From assembly GCA_020216895.1 (NCBI GenBank), contig JAIWOM010000055.1, positions 1 to 8,511 of the forward strand: a stretch of 8,511 nucleotides of DNA, read 5' to 3'. A program made the translations under genes and the position numbers. Source of the DNA: Microcella sp. (GTDB lineage: Bacteria; Actinomycetota; Actinomycetes; Actinomycetales; Microbacteriaceae). The notes beneath the pieces are model-generated. The model searched no databases. It was given only the letters and a program-made list of their open reading frames with translations, and had not been told where the DNA came from. Positions within the stretch are counted from its first letter, which is position 1, and every line of letters begins with the position of its first letter. This document shows positions 1-6,142 of this stretch, one piece after another.

Positions 1-1
1 G

Positions 2-841
2 CAGTACATCGCCGGCAGCAACGTGCTCGCGCGGTCGCTCGCCGCAGGCACCGAGCCCGTGGTCGTGGCACCCGGGCGCCTGCGCCGCGACACGGTGCTG
101 GCGGCGATTGCGGCGATGGAGCATCCGCGTCGATTCACGGCCCTCGTGCCCGCCCAGCTGAGCCGCCTCGTCGACGAGGCCGAGGCCGACGACGACCTGC
201 GCCGGGCGCTCGGCGGGTTCGAGCGCATCCTCGTCGGGGGCCAGGCGACCCCCGCTCCGCTCATCGAGCGCGCCACCGCCCTCGGCTGGCGCATCACCCG
301 CACCTACGGCTCGAGCGAGACCTGCGGCGGCGTCGTCTACGACGGGCGCGCGATCGGGCAGGCCGAGGTGCGCATCATCGACGGCCGCGTCGAGCTCGGC
401 GGCCCGACGCTCGCCGAGTACTACCTCGGCGACCCCGAGCGCACGGCGACGGCGTTCGTCGAGCACGACGGCCAGCGCTGGTACCGCACCGACGACGCGG
501 GCGAGCTCGACACGAGCGGCGTGCTGCGTGTGCTCGGCCGCCTCGACGACACCATCGTCACCGGCGGGCTCAAGGTGCGGCTGGGCGACGTCGAGCGCAT
601 CGTGCGCGAGCAGCCCGGCCTCGCCGACGCGGTCGTCGTCGCCGGGCACCACCCCGAGTGGGGCGAGGTGCCGGTCGTCGTCACCACCCAGCGCCCCGAG
701 CTGGAGGCGCTGCGCCGCGCTGTCGGCGCGCGGCTCGCCTCCGAGGCGCGTCCCGACCGCATCCTGACCGTGGATGCTCTGCCCCTGCTGCCGAGCGGCA
801 AGCCCGACCGCCTCGCGATCACCCGCCTCGTCGCCTCCTAG
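2..841 (+). CDS. menE: o-succinylbenzoate-CoA ligase (MenE), 5'-truncated by window edge
   Basis: Adenylate-forming enzyme that activates o-succinylbenzoate with ATP and CoA in menaquinone synthesis in the cytoplasm. The reading frame is open from base 2, so the gene starts outside the window; 279 C-terminal residues are visible and roughly 100 N-terminal residues are missing. Hallmarks of the ANL superfamily appear in order: YGSSETCGG (about 305-331), the YRTDD motif (482-496), the hinge motif GRLDDTIVTGGLKV (536-577), and near the C-terminus PSGKPD (about 792-809), whose Lys is the usual catalytic lysine. The family call rests on these motifs; the MenE subfamily call rests on the short C-terminal domain and on menA lying 28 nt downstream on the same strand. 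A different acyl-CoA ligase is possible but unlikely in this context. No Met inside the frame is needed as a start. Confidence 0.9.
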   Translation, partial: QYIAGSNVLARSLAAGTEPVVVAPGRLRRDTVLAAIAAMEHPRRFTALVPAQLSRLVDEAEADDDLRRALGGFERILVGGQATPAPLIERATALGWRITRTYGSSETCGGVVYDGRAIGQAEVRIIDGRVELGGPTLAEYYLGDPERTATAFVEHDGQRWYRTDDAGELDTSGVLRVLGRLDDTIVTGGLKVRLGDVERIVREQPGLADAVVVAGHHPEWGEVPVVVTTQRPELEALRRAVGARLASEARPDRILTVDALPLLPSGKPDRLAITRLVAS

Positions 842-856
842 CCGCCCGCCGCTCAC

Positions 857-862
857 TAGACT
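857..862 (+). promoter_or_regulatory. -10 element for leaderless menA transcript
   Basis: TAGACT lies 7 nt before the GTG at 870, so transcription would begin at or next to the start codon. No Shine-Dalgarno sequence precedes that GTG. This layout is common for leaderless mRNAs in actinobacteria and is repeated at the two genes at the right end of the window. I see no convincing -35 element. The call is by pattern only. Confidence 0.6.
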
Positions 863-869
863 CACCGTC

Positions 870-1853
870 GTGGCAGCGAAGACGACGAAGAAGACGGCCA
901 AGAAGAAGCCCGCCCGGAGTGCCGCGACGCGCACGAATCCGAGCAGGGTGAGCGCCGCATCCGGCAACCCCGCGAAGGTGCAGAAGGCGACCGCCCGTGA
1001 CTGGATCGCCGGGGCCCGCCTGCGCACCCTGAGTCTCGCGATCGTGCCCGTCGCGCTCGGAACCGCGCTCGCCTACGTCACCCTCGGCTACAATCTGGCG
1101 CTCGCGCTGCTCTGCCTCGCGGTCGCCGTCTTCCTGCAGATCGGTGTCAACTACGCGAACGACTACTCCGACGGGGTGCGGGGCACGGATGCCCTGCGCG
1201 TCGGGCCGAGCCGCCTCACCGGCTCGGGTGCTGCGAAGCCGCGCACGGTGCTCACCGTCGCGCTCGTGTTCTTCGGGCTCGCCGCCGCGGCGGGCCTCGC
1301 GATCGTCATCCTCACCGGCATCTGGTGGCTGCTCGCCGTCGGTGCCGTCGCCATCGTCGCCGCCTGGTTCTACACCGGCGGTCGGATGCCCTACGGCTAC
1401 CTCGGGCTCGGCGAGCTGGTCGCCTTCCTGTTCTTCGGCCTCGTCGCCACGATCGGCACCGTCTACGTGCAGATCGAGCAGGTGCCGTTCGAGACCTGGT
1501 TCGCGGCGGCGCTCGCCGGGTTCTTCGCGGCGGCGATCATGCTCGTCAACAACATCCGCGACCGCGAGCTCGACGCGCGTGCCGGCAAGAAGACCTTCGC
1601 CGTGCGGGTTGGCGACCTGCCCGCCCGCATCGTCTTCGTCGTGCTGCTGGCCGGTGCGTACGGCGCGGTCGTGCCCTTCGCCCTGCTCTACACCTGGGCT
1701 CCGGCGGTGTTCTTCACCCTGCTGATCACCGCTCCGGTCGCGCTCATCGTGCTGCTCGCGAAGACGCCGGGAGAGCTCGTGCTCGCCCTCAAGCTGACGT
1801 CGCTGGCCGCGCTGCTGACCGGTCTCGGGCTCGCCGCCGCGATCGCCTTCTAG
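870..1853 (+). CDS. menA: 1,4-dihydroxy-2-naphthoate polyprenyltransferase (MenA)
   Basis: Integral-membrane UbiA-family prenyltransferase that attaches the polyprenyl chain to DHNA, giving demethylmenaquinone. The 327-residue product has both aspartate-rich, Mg-diphosphate-binding loops of the family: NYANDYSDGVRGTD at residues 94-107, and a second loop NNIRDRELDARAGKKT at 227-242. Eight or so hydrophobic segments fill the rest. I chose the GTG at 870 because a TAGACT -10 box lies 7 nt upstream (leaderless start). This gives a Lys/Arg/Ala-rich, probably disordered cytoplasmic tail of about 40 residues before the first membrane segment. A GTG at 948 would remove most of the tail (301 residues) but has no well-placed ribosome site. 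The gene follows menE by 28 nt. Its TAG stop shares the palindrome CTAG with the stop of the convergent Cache gene. Confidence 0.93.
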   Translation: MAAKTTKKTAKKKPARSAATRTNPSRVSAASGNPAKVQKATARDWIAGARLRTLSLAIVPVALGTALAYVTLGYNLALALLCLAVAVFLQIGVNYANDYSDGVRGTDALRVGPSRLTGSGAAKPRTVLTVALVFFGLAAAAGLAIVILTGIWWLLAVGAVAIVAAWFYTGGRMPYGYLGLGELVAFLFFGLVATIGTVYVQIEQVPFETWFAAALAGFFAAAIMLVNNIRDRELDARAGKKTFAVRVGDLPARIVFVVLLAGAYGAVVPFALLYTWAPAVFFTLLITAPVALIVLLAKTPGELVLALKLTSLAALLTGLGLAAAIAF

Positions 1854-2605
1854 CGAGCGTCCGCCGGATCGTCCGCGACGAGCAGCGAGAGCGTCGCATC
1901 CAGCGCCGGAATCGGGAGGCGGAGGAAACCTGCCGGTGGAGCCGTCACGAGGTCGCCCGGCGCGAGGCTGCTGGTGCTGCTGACCAGTACGCCGCCGTGC
2001 GCGTTGAGCAGGGCACTCGGCCGCCGCGCGAGGCGCAGCAGCGGCAGCAGCTCGCGCTCGAGCTCGGCGACCGTCATGTCGAGCCCCGTCACGCCGACGG
2101 CGCGACCGTGCACCTCGGCGCGCACCGTCGCGGTGACGATGTACTCCTCCACCCCGAGGTAGTCGATGTACGGCCCGGTCAACCACGGCCTCCCGGTCGT
2201 GAACGAGACCGTGAACCACTCGAGCGTCTCGTAGTCGTAGAAGCGCTGCCCGCCGGGATTCACCCCGAACTGGTAGCGGGTCACGTCACCATCACCGTCG
2301 CGCACCCACCACTCGGTGACGCCTTTGCCCTCGCCGCGCGCCGAGCGCGAGAAGATCAGACCCGCGCCGTTGACGCGCGGCCGCTCGCCCAGCAGCACGC
2401 GAACGCGGTCCTTGATGCCATCGCGCCCCGCCTTCGCCAGGCGCGCCACGTCGGCGGTGGGGTCGGAGGCGGAGCTCAGGATCGCCTCGATGTCGCGGTT
2501 CATGCCCTCGAGGTCGGCGTGCAGAGCCGCGAACCACTGCGCGACCGCATCGACCGCGGCGCTCGCGGTCGGGGTCGGGGTCGGGGTCGACTCAACGCTG
2601 CTCAT
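1850..2605 (-). CDS. Stand-alone soluble Cache-domain protein, putative amine or amino-acid sensor
   Basis: 251-residue protein with one clear Cache (PDC-type) region at about residues 95-215. The core around W130-F131, WLTGPY (141-146), D148 and GVTGLD (171-176) follows the usual Cache strand-loop pattern. It has no signal peptide and no membrane helix, whereas Cache domains are normally extracellular parts of chemoreceptors and kinases; this one should be cytoplasmic. No output domain is present. Compared from memory with the amino-acid-binding motif of the PctA chemoreceptor, Y123, W130, Y146, D148 and D176 fall at matching spacings, but the carboxylate-binding Arg position is L128 and a Tyr position is F131. 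The start is supported by GAGGAG 4 nt before the ATG. It lies 27 nt after the GntR gene on the same strand, so it is probably co-transcribed and may give the regulator ligand information. That role is inference. Confidence 0.8.
   Translation of the reverse strand: MSSVESTPTPTPTASAAVDAVAQWFAALHADLEGMNRDIEAILSSASDPTADVARLAKAGRDGIKDRVRVLLGERPRVNGAGLIFSRSARGEGKGVTEWWVRDGDGDVTRYQFGVNPGGQRFYDYETLEWFTVSFTTGRPWLTGPYIDYLGVEEYIVTATVRAEVHGRAVGVTGLDMTVAELERELLPLLRLARRPSALLNAHGGVLVSSTSSLAPGDLVTAPPAGFLRLPIPALDATLSLLVADDPADAR
2571..2588. repeat. GGGGTC hexanucleotide tandem repeat (3 copies)
   Basis: Three exact copies of GGGGTC, preceded by a partial copy GGTC at 2567-2570, lie in the N-terminal coding region of the Cache gene and encode its Thr-Pro repeat (residues 8-13). 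Copy-number slippage would be in frame, changing tail length only. Confidence 0.7.
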
Positions 2606-2632
2606 GGGGCTCCTCGGTGCACGGGGCGTCTC

Positions 2633-3373
2633 TCACAGGTCGGGGTCGATCGAGAGCTTGGCGTCCATCATGCGCACCCCATCGTGCTGGAGATGCTCGC
2701 TCATCGCCAGCGCCGCGGCCGTGCCGTCGTTCGCACGGACGGCGCGGATGACGCTCTCATGGTCGGATTCGACGACCGAGCGCGTCTGCTCGAAGTCGGA
2801 GAGGATCCAGTGCAAGGGGGCCATCTCGCTCTGGATGCGCACCTCCGCCCGCAGCAGGCGCGGCGACTGCGCGAGCACCGCGAGCTCGATGTGGAACCGG
2901 CTGTCGGCGCTCGCCGCCTCGGCAGCGGTCGCGGCGCGAGTGACGCGCGCGGCCAGCGCGGCCAGCCGCTCGATGGAGGTGCCCCAGGCGCGGGTGGCGG
3001 CGAGCCGCGCGATCGCCGAGCCGACAGCGACCTGCTCGTCGCGCAGGTCGCGCAGGTCGACCAGGCTCGACTCCCGCAGACGCTCCCGAACCTCGTCGGG
3101 GGAGGGGAACGGTGCGCGCACGATGAAGGTGCCGCCGCTGCGGCCACGGCGGGTCACGACGATCTCGCGGTCGCGGAGCTCCGACAGGCCCTTGCGGAGG
3201 GTGTTGACGGCGACGCCGAATTGCTGGGCGAGCTCGACCTCCGGCGGCAGGCGCTCCCCGACCGTCAGGAGCCCGAGTGAGATGGAAGAGAGGATGCGCT
3301 CCGCCACGGCGGCGCCGCCTGCCGAGGGGCTCGCCTCGTCGGAGAAGGGGAGCGGCCCGTGCTCCTGCACCAT
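2633..3373 (-). CDS. GntR-family transcriptional regulator, FadR subfamily (FCD domain)
   Basis: 246-residue DNA-binding regulator. The N-terminal winged helix-turn-helix spans about residues 20-86, with LPPEVELAQQFGVAVNTLRK (42-61) matching the GntR helix-turn-helix pattern. The C-terminal all-helical FCD effector domain (about 105-235) keeps the usual metal-binding set: D157-x3-H161, H205 and H227. FCD domains bind small carboxylates or similar effectors near that metal. I chose the ATG at 3373 because GGGGAGGGGAG ends 4 nt before it; an upstream in-frame GTG at 3436 would add 21 residues with no good ribosome site. The gene is 94 nt downstream of the demethylase gene on the same strand, far enough for its own promoter, and 27 nt upstream of the Cache gene. 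It likely controls the adjacent demethylase operon and permease. The effector is unknown. Confidence 0.88.
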   Translation of the reverse strand: MVQEHGPLPFSDEASPSAGGAAVAERILSSISLGLLTVGERLPPEVELAQQFGVAVNTLRKGLSELRDREIVVTRRGRSGGTFIVRAPFPSPDEVRERLRESSLVDLRDLRDEQVAVGSAIARLAATRAWGTSIERLAALAARVTRAATAAEAASADSRFHIELAVLAQSPRLLRAEVRIQSEMAPLHWILSDFEQTRSVVESDHESVIRAVRANDGTAAALAMSEHLQHDGVRMMDAKLSIDPDL

Positions 3374-3390
3374 TCCGCTCCCCTCCCCGG
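3374..3390 (-). promoter_or_regulatory. Ribosome binding site deciding the GntR start
   Basis: On the minus strand a purine run GGGGAGGGGAG (3388-3378) ends 4 nt before the ATG at 3373. It contains two GGGGAG copies, one of them well spaced. This supports the ATG over the upstream in-frame GTG at 3436. Confidence 0.6.
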
Positions 3391-3435
3391 TGTCGTTCCT
3401 CTGCGGGGGCGCTCCGTCAGACGGGGCCCCGAACA

Positions 3436-3448
3436 CGACGGCTCGTCG
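3436..3448. promoter_or_regulatory. Small dyad in the demethylase-GntR gap
   Basis: CGACG-N3-CGTCG forms a perfect 5-3-5 inverted repeat in the 94-nt space between the demethylase stop and the GntR start. On the minus strand a TACGAT (3457-3452) could act as a -10 element just upstream of it, which would place the dyad near the transcription start, a sensible position for autoregulation. The palindrome CGGGGCCCCG lies close by at 3422-3431. No copy of the dyad occurs in the divergent control region at 6143-6245. Weak evidence. Confidence 0.25.
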
Positions 3449-3467
3449 GTAATCGTAGTGTCGCGGC

Positions 3468-4559
3468 TCAGGCTCCCGGCTGGATGCCGCCGTCGGCCCA
3501 GGGATACCCGCCGGCGAGCGGGGCCCCGTCGTCGTACTGCGCGAGCCAGCTCACGGCGGACGCGTGATACCGGGTGAGGCCCTTGTAGTCGACGAGGGCC
3601 GGGTCGAGGGTCGCGAGCGCGCGGTGCAGGCGCTTCGCCCAGTCGGGCGCGTGCTCGACCAGTTCGGCGAGGCTCACCAGGTAGGTGCGCACCGGGAACA
3701 CGATCGCGTTCGAGCGCGGCAGTCGGTGCAGCGGCTGCAGCTCGATGCGCAGGTGCACGAGGTCGCCCGCGTTCTCGTCGGTGACCGTCGCGCGGTCGGG
3801 CGCCCAGTCGGGCAGCGTCTCGACCGAGGTCTCCAGGCGCGGGTTGACGGTGAGCGTCCAGTTGACGCGCCGCACCGGGTGGCCCGGCTTCATGCGCAGC
3901 AGGAACTTCAGGGCGCGATCGAGGATGCCCATCTCGTGCAGCTTCGGAACCGGTCCGTGGAACTCGAAGAACCGCATCCCGACGTTGAAGCGCAGCGAGT
4001 AGTCGGCACGCTGAGTCGTCATGCCCGCCCCGATCACGAGATCGCCGTCGCGCTCTTCGAGCACCACGAACTCGCCCTGGGCCTGCCGGGTCGCGTACTC
4101 CATCGGCTCGAGCTCGAGCGTCGACGGGTCACCGAACGTGAAGGTGTCGTCGATGCCGAGCAGGCGGTTCTGCCAGTGCCACTCGTTGCCGTTCTTGGTG
4201 AGCGTGAAGTGCTCGGGATAGTCGCGGGCGTACGACTCGAACAGCAGCTCGAGCAGGTCCCACTGCGCCTCCATCATGTGCGGCAGCGCGACGTAGTGCA
4301 CTCCGGGCATCTCCTCGAGCATCTGCACGCGGTGCCGGCACTCCGAGATGTAGTGCTCGTCGATGTCGAACGCCGCGCGCATGGCTCCGTCGCCGGCGGG
4401 CACGTGCGGCTCGAGGTTCATCGAGTACATGTACTCGTCGTCGGGGAACGGGAATGGCAGGCGGCGCACCCCCTCGCGCGAGTTCGCGAAGGTGTACTGC
4501 CCCTCGGGGGTGTACGTCTCGTCGGCCTTGAAGGCGGGGGGAACGGCGGTGTCGGTCAT
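3468..4559 (-). CDS. Haem-dependent oxidative N-demethylase alpha-type protein (DUF3445 / HODM_asu-like)
   Basis: 363-residue soluble protein that I recognise as the DUF3445 family, whose characterised member is the haem-binding, PAS-fold alpha subunit of the dimethylamine oxidative N-demethylase (HODM/Dmm). That enzyme uses O2 and NADPH to turn dimethylamine into methylamine and formaldehyde. Family landmarks are FHGPVP (200-205), RRVNWTLTVNPRLET (230-244) and LPRSNAIVFPVRTYL (280-294). The usual ERQTL segment reads ELQPL here (273-277), one notable change. No signal peptide or membrane segment is seen. The start has a perfect AGGAGG 5 nt upstream, overlapping the TAG stop of the reductase gene (9-nt gap), so translation is probably tightly linked. 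Neighbouring reductase and DmmA-like genes supply the expected partners. The substrate could be dimethylamine or another N-methyl compound; sequence alone does not decide. Confidence 0.88.
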   Translation of the reverse strand: MTDTAVPPAFKADETYTPEGQYTFANSREGVRRLPFPFPDDEYMYSMNLEPHVPAGDGAMRAAFDIDEHYISECRHRVQMLEEMPGVHYVALPHMMEAQWDLLELLFESYARDYPEHFTLTKNGNEWHWQNRLLGIDDTFTFGDPSTLELEPMEYATRQAQGEFVVLEERDGDLVIGAGMTTQRADYSLRFNVGMRFFEFHGPVPKLHEMGILDRALKFLLRMKPGHPVRRVNWTLTVNPRLETSVETLPDWAPDRATVTDENAGDLVHLRIELQPLHRLPRSNAIVFPVRTYLVSLAELVEHAPDWAKRLHRALATLDPALVDYKGLTRYHASAVSWLAQYDDGAPLAGGYPWADGGIQPGA

Positions 4560-4564
4560 GGCTG

Positions 4565-4570
4565 CCTCCT
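4565..4570 (-). promoter_or_regulatory. Perfect AGGAGG ribosome site overlapping the upstream stop codon
   Basis: On the minus strand the reductase stop TAG (4571-4569) overlaps AGGAGG (4570-4565), followed after 5 nt by the ATG of the demethylase gene. The catalytic haem subunit therefore has the strongest ribosome site in the operon, read by ribosomes finishing the reductase. Confidence 0.75.
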
Positions 4571-5540
4571 AGGCGTTGATCACGAGTTTCGAGCAGGTCG
4601 CCCGCGAGACGCAGGGCATGATGATCGCGTTCGAGGCGCGGTCCTTCTCCGAGAGCCAGTCGTCCCGGTGGTCGAGAGTGCCGTCGAGTTCCAGAACCTC
4701 GGTCTCGCACTCGCCGCACGCCCCGCCGCGGCAGAGGTAGGGCAGCTTGAACCCTCTCTCCTCGACCGCTTCGAGCAGGGACTGCTCGGGCGAGACCTCG
4801 ATCACGGCTCCCGACTTGGCGAGGGTGACGGTGAACGGCTCGCCCGTCGAGCCGGCATCCTCGAACTTCTCGTAGTGGATGTGCGAGTCGGTCCAGCCCT
4901 GCTCGTGGGCACGGTCAACCACGTCGTCGATCATGCGAGCGGGCCCGCAGACGTACACGTGGGTGCCGAGCGGACGCTCGGCCAGCACCGCCGCGATGTC
5001 CATCCGGCCGCGTTCGCCGTCGCCGTAGAGGGTGACGCGGTCGCCGTAGCGCTCGATCAGCTCGCGCCCCAGAGTCGCGTGCTCCGGACCGCGCACGGCC
5101 AGGTGCACCTCGAACGAGCCGCCCTTGAGGTTGAGCTCCTCGAGCTGGGCGAAGATCGGCGTGATGCCGACGCCGCCCGCGATGAACAGGTGGTGCCGGG
5201 CGTGCTTCGACAGCGGGAAGAGGTTCGCCGGGATCGTGACCGGGATGACGTCTCCGACGCTGATGCGCCGGTGCATCGCGACCGATCCGCCCTTGCCATC
5301 CTCGATGCGTCGCACCGCGATCTGGTACATGCTGGCGTCGTAGGGCGAGCTCATGAGCGAGTACGCGTTGCGGCGGGTGCCGTTCTCGGTGTCGATGAGC
5401 AGCGTCAGGTGGCTTCCGCCCGAGAAGGGCGGCAGCCACGCGCCGTCGGCCGCGCTGAGCGTGTACCGATTGATCTCCGGCGTCACCGGCTCGATGCGGT
5501 CGACGCGGAGGGCGAGCGTTCCGTTGTGGGCAGTGGTCAT
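4569..5540 (-). CDS. PDR/VanB-type ferredoxin reductase (FMN, NAD(P)H and C-terminal 2Fe-2S domains)
   Basis: 323-residue electron-transfer protein with the phthalate dioxygenase reductase domain order. An FMN-binding barrel occupies about 10-110, with RNAYSL at 57-62 and GKGGSVAMH at 82-90. The nucleotide-binding domain (about 115-225) has GGVGITP at 122-128 and CGP at 198-200. A plant-type 2Fe-2S domain follows (about 235-323), with C270-x4-C275-x2-C278-x31-C310. It should pass electrons from NAD(P)H through FMN and the iron-sulfur cluster to the haem protein encoded next. The ATG at 5540 overlaps the TGA of the DmmA-like gene as ATGA, a sign of coupled translation and stoichiometric expression. 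Longer in-frame starts upstream would run into the DmmA-like gene. All domains and cluster ligands are intact, so it should be functional. The operon context, not the sequence, ties it to the demethylase. Confidence 0.92.
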   Translation of the reverse strand: MTTAHNGTLALRVDRIEPVTPEINRYTLSAADGAWLPPFSGGSHLTLLIDTENGTRRNAYSLMSSPYDASMYQIAVRRIEDGKGGSVAMHRRISVGDVIPVTIPANLFPLSKHARHHLFIAGGVGITPIFAQLEELNLKGGSFEVHLAVRGPEHATLGRELIERYGDRVTLYGDGERGRMDIAAVLAERPLGTHVYVCGPARMIDDVVDRAHEQGWTDSHIHYEKFEDAGSTGEPFTVTLAKSGAVIEVSPEQSLLEAVEERGFKLPYLCRGGACGECETEVLELDGTLDHRDDWLSEKDRASNAIIMPCVSRATCSKLVINA

Positions 5541-6142
5541 GTGTCCAGCTCCTCGATCTCGGGCAGTTCTCCCGGCACCTCGCCATCGGCCTTCACGCCC
5601 TGGAAGGCGGCGAGCCGGCTGGAGTAGTGGTCGCGGACGACGAGGTCGAGCTCGCATCCGGGGCAGCGGAAGACGCGCGTGGTCACGTTCTCGGTGTACG
5701 TGTCGCAGTGGGCGCACCAGACCCGGCGAACGAACGAGCCCGCGTGCTCGCGGAGGATCTCGTCGCGGTCGAGACCGTAGGCGCTCGCGACCTGCATGGC
5801 GGTGCCGATGAAGCCCTCCGAGCCGGCGAGGTAGAGGCGCGTGCCCATGTTGGCGGTCGACAGCACGTCGTCGAGCGCCTGGAGGGCCTCGCTGTTGGTC
5901 GCCACGACCCGCAGCTCGACGTCGTCCTGGTCCTGGAGTTCGCTCAAATAAGAGTTGCCAGTGAATGATTCTGTGGAGTAGACGACGGTCGTCGACGCCC
6001 GCTGGCCGGCCGTCATCTCCGCGAGGAGGCGGAGCACGGGCTTGCCGCCGCTGCCCTGCGCGACCGCGATATGCCGCAGTCCGCTGGCCATCGGCACGAG
6101 CTGGTCATAGACCGGGCGGCTCTTGATCCCGGTGATCAACAT
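5537..6142 (-). CDS. dmmA: Dimethylamine monooxygenase subunit DmmA-family protein (zinc-ribbon C-terminus)
   Basis: 201-residue protein I recognise as DmmA-like from its C-terminal half: a four-cysteine zinc ribbon, C143-x2-C146 and C160-x2-C163, followed by the signature RDHYSSRLAAFQGV (170-183). The N-terminal part is alpha/beta. Residues 102-133, around LYLAGSEGFIGTAMQ, resemble the end of a ferredoxin-reductase nucleotide domain, although no GGxGxTP motif is present. In the dimethylamine monooxygenase system this subunit is needed with the haem subunit and the reductase; its exact role is unclear to me. The ATG at 6142 was chosen for GAGGTGA, a near-perfect Shine-Dalgarno, just upstream; a longer open frame extends through the control region into the permease gene and is not credible. 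First gene of the minus-strand operon; its stop overlaps the reductase start by 4 nt. Confidence 0.82.
   Translation of the reverse strand: MLITGIKSRPVYDQLVPMASGLRHIAVAQGSGGKPVLRLLAEMTAGQRASTTVVYSTESFTGNSYLSELQDQDDVELRVVATNSEALQALDDVLSTANMGTRLYLAGSEGFIGTAMQVASAYGLDRDEILREHAGSFVRRVWCAHCDTYTENVTTRVFRCPGCELDLVVRDHYSSRLAAFQGVKADGEVPGELPEIEELDT

Noticed and set aside
819..2219. 466-codon minus-strand open frame antisense to menA
   Set aside because: It is dominated by Arg, Glu, Gly and Asp without domain features; menA on the other strand has both prenyltransferase motifs.
2571..2588. GGGGTC tandem repeat as a phase-variation switch
   Set aside because: The unit is six bases, so copy change stays in frame and only lengthens or shortens the Thr-Pro stretch; three copies is few for frequent slippage.
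1325..3280. 651-codon plus-strand open frame across menA, the Cache gene and the GntR gene
   Set aside because: It cuts through the end of menA and the antisense of two well-supported genes; it is low-complexity and Arg-rich with no motifs.
3374..3436. 21-residue longer GntR protein starting at GTG 3436
   Set aside because: No ribosome site precedes it, while the ATG at 3373 has a strong purine-rich site; the winged helix begins well after the ATG.
3564..5627. 687-codon open frame on the plus strand opposite the demethylase and reductase genes
   Set aside because: Composition is Arg/Val/Glu/His-rich with no recognisable domain, and it lies antisense to two genes with intact cofactor motifs and good ribosome sites. 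In very GC-rich DNA such frames arise from codon bias on the other strand.
5541..5717. N-terminal extension of the reductase by 59 residues
   Set aside because: The upstream part is the DmmA-like zinc-ribbon region read in another frame; the ATGA junction at 5537-5540 gives the natural start.
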